Assembly (NCBI GenBank): GCA_023055355.1
Contig: JALJCS010000035.1
Span: forward strand, 248,001-312,000
Length of the DNA stretch: 64,000 nt
DNA from: Agelaius tricolor
Taxonomy: Eukaryota; Chordata; Aves; Passeriformes; Icteridae
Direction of reading: 5' to 3'
A model generated the notes under the pieces. The model ran no database searches and was not told the origin of the DNA. It saw only the letters and a list, made by a program, of their open reading frames with translations. The first letter of the stretch is position 1; every line of letters starts with the position of its first letter. Of the stretch, positions 34,521 through 44,786 are shown piece by piece. A program made the position numbers and the translations under genes.

Positions 34521-35515
34521 TCCTGTGTGAGTCTTGACTGCAAGTGCAAACAAACAGAGGTGGCAGGGAGCTGGGGAAACCCACACCCCAGCCCGTCAGC
34601 AGGAGCTGGGGTTGACCAGAAATGCAGCTATGCAGCAGCATCATTGATTCCCTAAAATGCAAGGCAAGCTGACAGTCCTAATTAAGATGGGAACTGACAG
34701 GCTGGAGATCCCTGGACTGCCCACTCCATTTTCTCAGGGCTTGTGAAATGCGGAGAGATCATCCCTCCTGCCCTCCAGGTGGCCAGATGGGAGAGGACAG
34801 GGCTCCCCCTGGTCAATGGCTCATCCCAGCCGTGCCCTGCAGCAGCTGCTCCGGGAGGCAGAGGAAGGACAGGCAGGCCTTGGTGGTTACAGCAATAACA
34901 CTCTCCTCCCCTGCTCCATCCACAGGGAATCCTCTTTCTTCCTTCCCAGGGGTGAAACTTTGATTCATGGCCCAAAGCAAGAGCATCCAGCACCAAAGGG
35001 GCTGTTGAATTATCCCTCTCTAACTCTGGCTGCTCCAGATACTCCTCTGAAGGACCATATGATTTGTTCCACAGTGGTTTGGTCGTGCCTTGCAGCAGGG
35101 AGCACCACAGGGAAAATATTTCCCGGGGAAATGTTTGACTAACAGTTCACTCTTCACATTCAGACTCTTGATCCTCTCTGTGCTGGGATGAGCTCTGGAG
35201 AGTCATGCCAGGGTATGGAGCACCTTGGCCAGCTGCCTCCCTGTCCAGAGGCAGAGTCTGCTGGTGCCAAAGGTGGATCCGAACCGATGCCCTGCCCTTG
35301 CCCGGGTCTCTTGTGTCTCACCCTCCTGCCTGATTCTGCCCCACTAAAACTGCCCAGAGCATCCTGCCAGGAGCTCACAGCTGACTCCGTTGGGCACAGT
35401 TCCCAGAGGGGGATGCTTGTGTTTCTTCTGACAGTCAGATATGTTGTCTGTGCTGGTCCCTCCCTTTTAAATCCTATTGTTAAGGTGGTATTTTAAGGGA
35501 TTACCCTGAGGAGCT

Positions 35516-35543
35516 GACAGACAGACAGGTCTGTCAGTCTGTC
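35516..35543. repeat. Inverted repeat, 13-bp arms, tiny loop
   Basis: GACAGACAGACAG (35516-35528) is followed after GT by CTGTCAGTCTGTC (35531-35543). The arms are complementary at 12 of 13 positions. This could extrude as a hairpin. It has no terminator or RNA context and probably arose from a (GACA)n-type repeat inversion. Confidence 0.8.
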
Positions 35544-35599
35544 TGCTTAGCACTCTATCTTTTCTGCAAACACCCTTGCTCTCTAGCATGCGAGCCAAG

Positions 35600-35760
35600 G
35601 ATTAAATGCACAGAAAGAAACAATTCACTGTGACATGGCCTGCAAAGTCTTTTGAAAGTGAAGTTATGGCTGTTAAATGTTAACACCATATAATGCCTGT
35701 CTTTATGGTATCTTTGTGATAAAGTGATGACATGGCTCCATTATGAGCTACTCACACAGG
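35600..35760. promoter_or_regulatory. Weak candidate conserved noncoding element
   Basis: AT-rich, non-repetitive DNA with GTTAAATGTTAACACC, CATATAATGCC, GTGATAAAGTGATGACATGG and CCATTATGAGC. Homeodomain and GATA/CRE-like half sites are present. The call rests only on texture. Confidence 0.22.
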
Positions 35761-36019
35761 AGCTCCCAAACCTACAGTGTTGTAATGGCATTTAATCTCC
35801 TTCCCCCGGGCCTGAGGTTCTCACACAGGCTTTGTGCTCGGCGTCTCTCTGGGCTCACTGACACCAGGGCACAGACATTTTACAGAGGAAAGATGAACTC
35901 TCCAGCCACCCCCGGCTGGGCAAGGCCTGGAAAGCTCTCACTTGCCCCATCACCACGGTGCTGCTGCCACACCACCTGTGCTCCTCCCAGCCCCAAGGAC
36001 ACGGCAAAGTTGCTTATCA

Positions 36020-36150
36020 ACCTGTAAATCAGCCGTGACAATAAAACCTGGCATCCAGAGCAATGGCTTTTGTACTAATGTACTTCTTTGCAATTGCTGT
36101 GCAAATCCAACATATTAACGACACAAATTCATTACAATAAATGAAGACAC
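36020..36150. promoter_or_regulatory. Candidate conserved noncoding element
   Basis: CAGCCGTGACAATAAAACC, TTTGTACTAATGTACTTC, GCAATTGCTGTGCAAATCC, CATATTAACGACAC and TTCATTACAATAAATG form a compact AT-rich block with POU-like (TGCAAAT) and homeodomain-like cores and two CpGs. It lies about 160 bp before the (AAT)n microsatellite. Confidence 0.33.
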
Positions 36151-36303
36151 CACTGGCCGGGGGCCAGAGGTTACTGAAAACCAAAAAAGAAAAAGAAAAA
36201 AAAAGTTGGTTTTGCTCCTGGCAGTTGGCAAGTCGGTGTTGTGAAATTGGATGTGTTGGATATGGAGTGCTTCTGGTGAAGGATAGAAAGAAGTGACTGT
36301 TGC

Positions 36304-36306
<3 letters not shown>

Positions 36307-36367
<61 letters not shown>
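36307..36367. repeat. (AAT)n microsatellite, about 20 copies
   Basis: An uninterrupted trinucleotide ATA/AAT run of about 61 bp. On the - strand it creates poly-isoleucine or poly-leucine frames that are not genes. A pure repeat of this length is expected to be highly variable between individuals. Confidence 0.97.
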
Positions 36368-36368
<1 letters not shown>

Positions 36369-38719
36369 GTGCCAGGGATTTGGGGAGTGAAAGGGAGGCT
36401 GCTTCCCATGTGATCAGTGAGAGGAGGTGATTTCCTGGGGAAATTAAAGAGGCAAATGTCTTCATTGCTGGAGTGATGGATTATGTGAGCCAGCTCACAA
36501 TTTTTAGGTAAGAAAAGGTGTTCACTAATGTGAAGGACTCATTGCAGCCTGGAGAGGGGGACTTTGTCAATTAATTGATTTATCTATTGCTCCCTTTGTC
36601 TTTCTGCTTTTAGATCCATTTCTCTCCATTACAGATCCAGCTATAACTCCATGTGCTGCCTTTGCTATTGGTGGTCTATTGATCCATGCATTGACAGTGG
36701 ATACAGAAATCATTGGAAGTCTCAGATCCTTTATTGTGAGAGATTGGAAAATCTTTATGTTTAGTTTAGCAGAGGAGATGTGGTGCAGTACGTACCACAT
36801 CAAAGACAAGAGGACTGTTTAATTTAGTAACAAGAGCAAATGCCTTCTCAATTAAAATTAGAGCTATCCAAAAGAGAAATAAGGTATAAATGTTTAAGGA
36901 TGAGGAAAATTAGCTATTGGAACAAGTGATCAAGTGAACTAATGTATTCTGTTGTGTGCAAACAAAATCTTCCTAATTCTGGAAGTGAAATTATAATCAG
37001 CTACAGATTACTAGGTTAAAAGTTGAAATAACTTTATATTTATGACCCTTGTTCTACCAGAGTTTTACCAGCTGATAAAACTCTTTGGATGTGAGCTCTG
37101 CAGTCATGAGCATGGACTGGTGATCCAGGCTGAGAATCCTTCTATTACCAGCATCAGTCCCAGTAATTTACTGGAAACTGAGCAACAGTGCAGGAGAGAC
37201 TGGTTTGGAAATTACTGTCTGCAGGTAAAACCTGCCCTCCAGCACCTGCTGTGACACCAGCCAAGGGCACTGCAGGATGATGGAAGCACAAAAAGGAATT
37301 TGCTAGTAAGGACTGCAGGCAGCCCTGCCAAACTCCATGGCTGTTTTTGTTAGGAAACACCTTTTTTTACCGTCCCCTGATTGCAGATTCCTTTTTTTTT
37401 CTTTCCCCAGGGTACACAAGTAACACGTTCCACACCAGGGCAGATGTTGCTGAGCTGTTTCCTGACCCAGCTCTGCTGGGGCTCCTCCAGCAGCTCCCAA
37501 GCCCTCATTCATTGCAGGAGACAGAAAGTTTCTGTTCAGAGCAGCGAGGCACTGGAAGTCTCTCCCCACATGAAATGCCAGCGTGCATTGGTGCTCCAGA
37601 GGAGCTCCAGGGTTTGCTACAAACACAGAGGCAAATTCAGCTCCAGCTGATGAAAGCTCCCCGATAAGGAGGACTCGTTCAGCTGCAGTGCTCCAGGCCG
37701 AGTGCTGCACAGCTTTCTGAAGGCTGGCGAGCCCAGCCAGAGCTGCCAGGGCAGCTGCTGTGCCAAGTGGAGCAGTGCAATGATATCAGTAACAGGAATT
37801 GTACCCCAGGGAAGCAAACACTCAGCCAACACAACTGCAAATCTGCTCCAGCCCCGCGCCACCGTGCCCCTCTGCCTGTGCCTCCAAAGGGGGCTTGGCT
37901 GCGCCTGAATGTACAAGTGGAGGCTTTCTTAGGCTCCTGTGTTTGAGTTTACCCTTCCCTCCTCCCCTGCCCCTCAGTTATTTACAGGAGGGTTTCCTGC
38001 TCCTGGTGTGAATGTCTCATTCTGCTGCAGGCAGCGAGGCCTGGCCACGCTGGGTGTTCAGGACATAAAGTGCTCGTGTTCAGGGGGATGTGAGCCCATG
38101 GACAGGCAGCTCCTGGGTTGGGAACTGAGGCGAGAGCCCTCCTCTGCTCTGCTGAGTCTGCTCTCACCTGGGATCAGGCTCGTGCCAAGTGCTGGGTAAT
38201 TAATGAGGGAGCAGCCTTTGCTGTGCCCATCACTCTGGGCCCTTCGGCAAACGTCACACAGATCTGAGGATGCTGAGGTGCCAGCCAGCGTCCAGGCACA
38301 AGGTGGGCTCAGGCCAAGGGTTTCTTGGAGGAGTGAGGTCTGTGCTGACACTTCAGCTACACCTGGAGGATCTCAGCAAGCAGGAGGCGACTCAGCTTTG
38401 TTTGCAGCTCAGGAGGTGTTTTGGCTCTATCTACAACCCAATTTACAGGTATTTTTGAGATAGTTTCTGCTGTGAGGTGCAAAGCATCACTTGCAGTGTT
38501 ATGGTGGTGCCCTCCTAGACAAGCAGCCATTCCAACAGCCTGTGTGTCTGCCACAGCTCAGGGTCTGGTTCCAAAAGCCAGGACAAACAGAGCCCAGCCT
38601 GGCTGCGGGCAGCACCCTCCCCAGACAGACCCCAGACAGACCCCATGGAGCACACAGGCAGCCATCCCGAAGGAAGAACTGCCCTGGCACTGTGGGATTA
38701 GGGTGGAGCAATCATTTTA

Positions 38720-39310
38720 GGCACCATGTCATTATCTACAATTTCCAGGCCATCACAAATAGCACTTGGGGTCAGTTGTCCCTTATTATTGCGGAGGGGG
38801 ATGGAGGGGGCTCAGCAGAGCTCAGAGAAGGGCTGACTCTATTAGCACACAAATTGCAGGCTTTCAGAAGCTCTCTTCTGAAGGGCTCCTAAATACACTC
38901 AACTCTAACTAGGAAGTTAAGAATGTTAATCTAATTGTCACCCAGACATGTTTGGATTATGTGAGTTTGTCCACTCCTTCAGTCCCTTATTAGCCTAAAA
39001 CATGAGCACAAGAGTCAGTTTTGACATTGTGTGTTGAGATGAGTGCTGCTATTTCATTTCTCTCCTGTCCCCTACCTCTCCCTCCAGGCTTGACTGATGA
39101 GGCCTTTAATGCCATGCACTGGGATATAAATGTCACTAAAATAAAAAACAGATGAAGTTTCTGGTTATAGGAAAATTACATAAATATCCCTGTTACGATA
39201 ATTTGTTCCATTAGGTAATTTGCCTCATTCATGGCCCATTATTTTAAGAACAGCGCTTGATGTAAGGGCAAAGTATCCTTTATCTGTGCTACTAAGGTGA
39301 TGTATTATAA
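38720..39310. promoter_or_regulatory. Candidate conserved noncoding region
   Basis: Mostly AT-rich single-copy DNA. It contains GTCATTATCTACAATTTCC, GTTAATCTAATTGTCACC, GGCCTTTAATGCCATGC, CCCTGTTACGATAATTTG, CCATTAGGTAATTTGCC and GCCCATTATTTTAAG. Several closely spaced homeodomain-type cores are present and no repeat signature was seen. There may be more than one element within this span. Confidence 0.33.
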
Positions 39311-39959
39311 AAATACCTGGGATGAAGCCATGGAGTGAGAATTCAGTGATTTGGGTGTGCAGGGATCAAGTCCTATGATGAAAGTTTGCTTTTTTCCCCC
39401 CAAGGAACTGGGTAGTTTCAGAGCTGAAATTTGTATCTTTTTGTAGTGCATGAATCCTTTACTAGAGAGTTTCAGCTCCCTTCCTTGGCTCAAGGAGCCT
39501 GGCAGAGTTAGCTAAAATTAAATAAAGTAGTTTTTTGAGAGCTTCTATGTTTAAGAAGCAGGCTCCAGTACAGGCTGTGAGGTGCTCACAGGGGAAGAGG
39601 AAAGGGAGTGCCAGGTGAGCAGAGCTTCATTTTCAGCAGTCGTTTAATCCAGTTACTGCTGAGCACAAACTGACAGCGTGAGTGGGAGATCTTCAGTTTG
39701 GAAGAGGGGATAGCTCAGAAAGGGGCAGGAGAGCTGCTGCTATCAACAGAGCCCTGGCTGACTGAACTTCACTAATGACTGGTTTTTCCTTTCCAGAGGT
39801 TATTGGAGGCTCCTCAATGAGGATTCTGTGCTTCCATTGGACCCAGAGCAAAGGCAGCCTTCCCCTCATTGACGAGTGTTTACCCCAAGATGCTGATACT
39901 GCCAGAGTCTGTCACTGCAGGATCAAAACCAGGACTGCACAGGCCCCGATAAAGAGGCC

Positions 39960-40040
39960 AGATGTGCCACTGTAATTAATGCAATTTGCGAAACACTGCA
40001 ACAATTCAGTGCAAGGCGATAGCACAGCAATCGCTGGGGC
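39960..40040. promoter_or_regulatory. Candidate conserved element with retained CpGs
   Basis: CCACTGTAATTAATGCAATT, TGCGAAACACTGCAACAATT and AAGGCGATAGCACAGCAATC combine a TAATTAATGCAAT homeodomain/POU-like site with several CpGs within 80 bp. The sequence is non-repetitive. The functional call is inference. Confidence 0.3.
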
Positions 40041-40375
40041 CAGGGACAGCCGTCCCCAAGGCATCCCCGGCTGCTCCAGCTTTCCTCTCCACTCTGCCCT
40101 TTCATTCGTTTAGAAACTTAAAGGATTTGCAGGGGAGTCACAGCATCAAGAAAAGAGGGGAATAGAGGCATGTGGGCAAATATAAATGAGGGTGAGGGTG
40201 AGGGACGTGCAGCCATGGGTGGCTTGGCTGGGGACAGTGAGAGCAGGGGACAGCACACGGACACCCCTGTACAAAAGCAACCCAGGAGCACCAGGAGACA
40301 CAAACAGAGGAGCTGGGACTCCCAGATCCCCCAGCCAGAGCAAACACGTGCCCAGGGTGCTGCACAAACAACAGA

Positions 40376-40518
40376 AACCTAACCTTAAACCAAAATCTAA
40401 CCCTAAACCTAAACCTAAACCTAACCCTAAACCTAACCCTAACCCTAACCCAAACCATAGCCATAACCCTGACCCTAACTCTAAGCCTAACCCTATCCCA
40501 AAGCCTGCCCCTAACCCA
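40376..40518. repeat. Degenerate interstitial telomere-type repeat (CCCTAA)n
   Basis: About 140 bp of CCTAAA/CCCTAA hexamers, such as AACCTAAACCTAAACCTAAC and CTAACCCTAACCCTAACCC, with many substitutions at the edges (CCATAG, CCTGAC, CCTATC). The C-rich strand is on +, so TTAGGG reads on -. The heterogeneity argues for an old interstitial block or short internal array rather than an active chromosome end. Flanks on both sides are unique sequence. Confidence 0.93.
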
Positions 40519-41461
40519 GGAGGGCACCAATGCCAGGCTGGGCATGGCCCTTGATCCTCCCCTCCCAGACAGGGGCTCGTCCCTCAGGCTCCGCTCCTGG
40601 CACTCCCTGGGAGTTCGTGCAACACAAGAACTCCAAAGTTTCTGGTTTAGACACTTAAATCCTCTGGGATTTTTCTACTTAAGAACTGGAGGAAGACAAA
40701 AAGAAACAATAATGCGGGAAAAATTAAGAAATTTCTCTAAAAGCCCACACATTTCAGGGGAAGTGATGGGAAATTAGAGGCCTGTGATAGATGGGCTAAT
40801 TTCCCTAACTGACAACCCAGACAGCTCCCTGCAAAAAAGCCCTGGTGTTTGGGTTTGATTTGTGAATTTGTGCCACTTATTTAGAAAAGTACCTACACTT
40901 CTTGCTTGTTTCTTTATTTTCTTCATCTATTTTTTTAATCAGCATTTTTAAAGAGAGGACAATTAAAAGGCAGAGGACAATTAAAGAGTGAAGATGAGCA
41001 GGAACGTTGCTCTCTTCCAGTCTCCTCAGAGTGGGGAATGCTCTTGCTAACTTAAATAAGTTTGACAACCTTTAAGTATAAATGGCTGATGAGAACTGCT
41101 GAGAATTTTTTAAAAGAAGAAAATGAGAAATAAATCAGGTTTCTGAGAAGCTGAGTGAAGGAACATCAACCCTGTCACCCCTTTCAGCACTGGACAAAAG
41201 AGAAGGATGAAGGGACATAATCAGGTATTGGGAAGTAGCACGGGCTTGCAGGGGAGGAAGAGCCAGAACAGTGTCAAGGTAGAACACGTCATGCAAAAAT
41301 CGTATAAAAGTCCAGATGTGTCCGGCTGGGCCTCGCCTGCAGCTCCTGCCCTCCTGGGAGAGCAGCGAGGGAGGAAGGAGGGTGGTGCTGAGGGCAATTG
41401 CCTGTCCCAGGCCCTGCCTTGCCCATGAGGACCTGCCACACCTCCCCAGCAGTGGCAGCAG

Positions 41462-41512
41462 CACCTGGGACTGGTTTGGGGCACACCTGGGACTGGTTTG
41501 GGGCACACCTGG
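41462..41512. repeat. 22-bp direct doublet
   Basis: CACCTGGGACTGGTTTGGGG plus CA occurs twice in direct succession (41462 and 41484), then restarts as CACCTGG at 41506. The copies appear identical. It is a small, probably recent tandem duplication. Confidence 0.9.
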
Positions 41513-41879
41513 CACCACCCCTGTGAGAGGACAGGGGATGGTGCAGATTATCCTTCACTGGCGTCCTGCTGGACACCAAAGGGCTGGGATGGATTTCAGT
41601 ATGGAAATTCCTCTGAGGCACCTCAAGCCGCCTTTGGATGGCTTGAAGCGTCTTTGGAAATAGGAGGGAAGCTCCTGGGCCACTTGCTTACATTAAAAGG
41701 CCCTTTTTGGGCCATAATGCTTGGTTTTGTTGCCAGAAATGATGCTTGTGAAGGCAGGACTCTGCATGTGTGCTTTGCTGCATAACACAGAGTCGAGCCT
41801 CCAAGCTATAAAACTTTGAAAGCCCAAATCCACAAATCCCTTCCTACACCACCACACTGGTTTCAGGAAAATGCTGCCT

Positions 41880-42690
41880 TTCAAGTAGGAATAGGAAATT
41901 AAAGGAAATTAATATGTTACTCAACAAGATTAATTAATTAGCTAATGTGAATACATTACTTAGGATCAGTAAAACCCCAGATAACTTTTAATGGCTGAGG
42001 AAATATGGTCTAAAGTGGTTTGATTCCAACCCAGTAAAACCAGCATTCATGAGGGAAGCTGCTCCAGAGAGGAAGGAGCAGAGAGGGGCCAGGTGCCAGC
42101 AGCTACCTGGCAGTCACAGGACGGAACAGGAGGAAGGACTTGAGGTTACAAGATCATAAAACACAGGAGTCCATAAAGTTTCTGAGTTCTGAAGGCAGCC
42201 CTTAAAGTTAATATCATGCACTATCCGAGCCATAACAACAAGTCACCTAGAGCCATTTATTATTCCTTGAGAGTCACCCCCACTACACATATTCCCAAAG
42301 TCCTTTAATGCCTCAGGAACATTCCTCTTATCTAAAGATTTATGGGAATATTATTGCATCTTAAGGAAATACCAATCAATTACTTTAAGGCTAATTTCTG
42401 CCATTTTAATAACTCTCCCAAGGCACAGACTGGCCATATTTGACAGTGTAGCTGTTAAGCTGCAGGAGCTGTGGATTCCCCTGGGTAATTGGACATTGTG
42501 CCAGTCCTGCTGTCGATAAGGGCTGCATTATACAACCATAGTTACGTGTTAAATTGCCATGTAGTTCATATTATAGCCCTGTGTTATCCTCTAAACATCC
42601 TCTGGAAAACTTTTTACACATTATTCTGTGTAGAAGAATGGTTTGACACCAAATTCATTGTGTTTGCATCTTAACTAAAGGGAATTAGGT
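41880..42690. promoter_or_regulatory. Candidate conserved noncoding element cluster
   Basis: About 800 bp of AT-rich, non-repetitive DNA dense in homeodomain-type cores: GATTAATTAATTAGCTAATG (41929-41948), TTTTAATGGCTGAGG, CCATTTATTATTCC, CCAATCAATTACTTTAAGG, GCCATTTTAATAACTC, GGGTAATTGGACATTG and TTGCCATGTAGTTCATATTA. Isolated CpGs are kept (TATCCGAGCC, TGTCGATAAGG, GTTACGTG). The surrounding DNA is GC-rich and CAG/CTG-rich, so the contrast is clear. This is the window's most enhancer-like stretch, but conservation is not demonstrated. Confidence 0.38.
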
Positions 42691-42980
42691 GCTGACATTC
42701 CCCTGAAGTACGACAGAAGCCGGGTGCTTCATCGCATTCAGCTCTCTGAAAAATTACTCCTCTCTTCAAAATGGATATGTAGCCCTCAAAGCTTTTAAGG
42801 TACAGTTGACTGTTAGCTTGTCTAAAATGGATGGGTTTCTTTTTTTTTTTTTTTTCAAGCAAACCAATACATTATATTAAAAACCCTGAAGAAATTACCT
42901 TTAGGTGACTTTGAAAATCCAAGCCCAAATACATCACGGTGATTCTTTAGGAGGCACCTTAAGTCTGTGAGTTACACTTC
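42690..42980. promoter_or_regulatory. Weak candidate conserved noncoding element
   Basis: A continuation of the AT-rich texture with CGACAGAAGCCGGGTGC, TCATCGCATTCAG, a T tract (about 42840-42856) and CACGGTGATTC. CpG retention is moderate. It may belong with the preceding cluster. Confidence 0.22.
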
Positions 42981-43744
42981 ACCATTTGAGGCTGAACAGC
43001 ATCCATCCATCTCTGCATTTGCCTCATGCATCAAGGGAACAGCTCTTTCCTTCACGACCCCTTCTGCACGCTGCTCCCTCCAGCACCCCTCTGCAGCAGG
43101 GCCTTTTGCTTGCCATTCATTAACAAATTAATCCTCTTCTCCTGGACTGCTGGATTTCACTCCTGGCACCACTGACCAGATGGAAAGTGACAAGTGGAGT
43201 GAATGGTGGCACCTCTTCTTCTCCTAATGCATTAGGTGCCCTTCAGCGAAAATGTTCTTTAGAGCAATGAGCAGCTCCCTGCTCGTGCTGTGACACTGAT
43301 CGATTTGGACCAGGGCTCTCAGAGCTCTGTGTGCAGGAAAACCAGGCTGGGACACAGCAGGTGCCAGCCTCAGGAAGGAGCTGGGGGCTCACTGACGTGA
43401 GAGGCCACCAGGATGAGCACTCTGCCTTCCTTGTCTGGTCCATGCTCAGCTCCCTCCCTGCTTATCCTGGCACTCTAACCTTGATCCTGGCTGAAATTCA
43501 AGGACAGGCCTTTTCCCTTCCATGGACAGAGGATTTGAGGACTTGCTACATCTTTTTCAGTGGTGTTTATTTTAACACTGCTCTTTCTTGTCCAGGATTA
43601 ATAACTGCAGACCCTTCTTGCAGCTGAGGATTTCTGGGCTCCTAATTGCATTTACTTGTCACCTTGAACTGTAATTCTTTCTCCATACCTTAGTTTTGAA
43701 ATGAAGCGGCTCAAATTGGAGACACCCTAAATAACATTGAAAAT

Positions 43745-44070
43745 AACCTGGAGAAGAGAGGTTGTGTGGAGAACTCAGAGCAGCCTCCCAGTATCTGAAG
43801 GGACCTAAAAGGAAGCCAGAGAGGGACTTTTGACAAAATGTGGGGCAATGGCTTCACACTGACAGAAATTAGGGAGAAATTGTGCCCTGTGAGGGTGGGC
43901 AGGCCCTGGCACAGGTGCCCAGAGCAGCCCCTGGATCCCTGCAGTGCCCAAGGCCAGGCTGGACACTGGGGCTGGAGCACCTGGGACAGGGGAAGGTGCC
44001 CATGCCATGGTCAGAAATAGATGGTGTTTAGTTTCCCTTCCAACCCAAACCATTCTGTGATTCCCTAATA
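43745..44070 (+). mobile_element. CR1-type LINE, 3' part (sense on +)
   Basis: In sense order: AACCTGGAGAAGAGAGGTTG, GCCTCCCAGTATCTGAAGGG, GGAAGCCAGAGAGGGACTTT, GGGCAATGGCTTCACACTGA, CCCTGTGAGGGTGGGCAGGC, CCTGGCACAGGTGCCCAGAG, CAAGGCCAGGCTGGACACTG, GGGAAGGTGCCCATGCCATG, CCCTTCCAACCCAAACCATT and CTGTGATTCC. About 325 bp remain with the 3' terminus preserved. It is the longest CR1 copy in this orientation in the window and has no coding frame. Confidence 0.92.
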
Positions 44071-44622
44071 TCGGGCAGCCTGGATGCAGGTTCTGACTCT
44101 TTCTGTAAGGGATACAGCAGCTGGAGTGGCTGGGAGCTCAGCACAACTCAGAGGCAGCAAACAGCACACAAACCTTTCCTGCCTCTTACCCATGGGATGC
44201 AGGGGTTTTATTTCCAGGTCAAGCTTTGCAAACCAGGAAAAATGCCATCAAAACACAGTGTAAAACCTCCCTCAAGCTGTGCAGCTGACTGCATTTCACT
44301 GATACATTAAATGATTGCAGGAAATGAACCAACAGCTGCTTGCACTATTGTAGATAAGGTGCCACTGCCTCCCTTGGAAAGCAAAAGGTCTTTTTCCTGT
44401 GAGTTGTTCCTAGGGAATCAAATTGTGTGAACAACCACAAAAAGAGAGAGAGAGAGAGAGAGAGAGAATCTGCCTTGGGAAGCTGCAGCTCTCTGGGCTG
44501 GCTGCTTTGGACTGCAGAAAGTTCTGCTGCCTCATTAACAACAACGGAGCAGGCTGGAGTACCTGGCTGAGCTCTGTCCTGGAACAGCCCCAGGGAGCAG
44601 GAGCTGCAGGCAGGGACAGGCA
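44071..44622. other. Unique sequence with an (AG)n tract
   Basis: Noncoding DNA between the CR1 copy and the 20-bp minisatellite. It holds an (AG)n run at 44443-44467. Nothing else was recognised. Confidence 0.55.
44443..44467. repeat. (AG)n microsatellite
   Basis: Uninterrupted AG dinucleotides, about 12 copies. Confidence 0.97.
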
Positions 44623-44786
44623 GTTTGCTTTCCTAGCTGGGATTTTGCTTTCCTAGCTGGGATTTTGCTTTCCTAGCTGGGATTTTACTTTCCTAGCTGG
44701 GATTTTGCTTTCCTAGCTGGGATTTTCCTTTCCTAGCTGGGATTTTGCTTTCCTAGCTGGGATTTTGCTTTCCTAGCTGGGATTAT
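44623..44786. repeat. 20-bp minisatellite, about 8 near-perfect copies
   Basis: The 20-bp unit TTTGCTTTCCTAGCTGGGAT is repeated eight times with only single-base differences (TTTACTTTCC and TTTCCTTTCC variants), followed by a degenerate ninth copy (TATGCTTTTCCAGCTGAGGC). Strict periodicity and high identity suggest a recent or actively homogenised array. The unit includes the palindrome AGCT. Confidence 0.96.

Larger units (their letters stand above)
34108..36306. other. Unique block with candidate regulatory elements and a hairpin
   Basis: No gene was recognised. Candidate elements at 34290-34520, 35600-35760 and 36020-36150 and an inverted repeat at 35516-35543 are listed separately. Confidence 0.5.
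36368..40375. other. Unique block with candidate regulatory elements
   Basis: No gene was recognised. A T tract lies at about 37391-37400. A 12-bp doublet (CCCCAGACAGA) lies at about 38622-38643. A GAGGGT triplet is at about 40187-40203. Candidate elements at 38720-39310 and 39960-40040 are listed separately. Confidence 0.5.
40519..43744. other. Unique block, including the best candidate regulatory cluster
   Basis: No gene was recognised. A 22-bp direct doublet at 41462-41512 and a T tract at about 42840-42856 are present. The AT-rich segment 41880-42980 is listed separately as a candidate regulatory cluster. Confidence 0.5.

Noticed and set aside
33555..34655. 366- and 248-codon Gly/Arg/Asp/Thr-rich open frames
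   Set aside because: They are translation of the GGGACA hexamer array. Both strands and several frames are open for the same reason.
36029..36465. Open frames with long poly-Ile and poly-Leu runs
   Set aside because: Translation of the (AAT)n microsatellite.
39705..39750. Possible tRNA-like stretch (GGGATAGCTCAG...)
   Set aside because: Only the D-arm-like beginning fits. There is no matching anticodon arm, T-arm (GGTTCGA) or acceptor stem.
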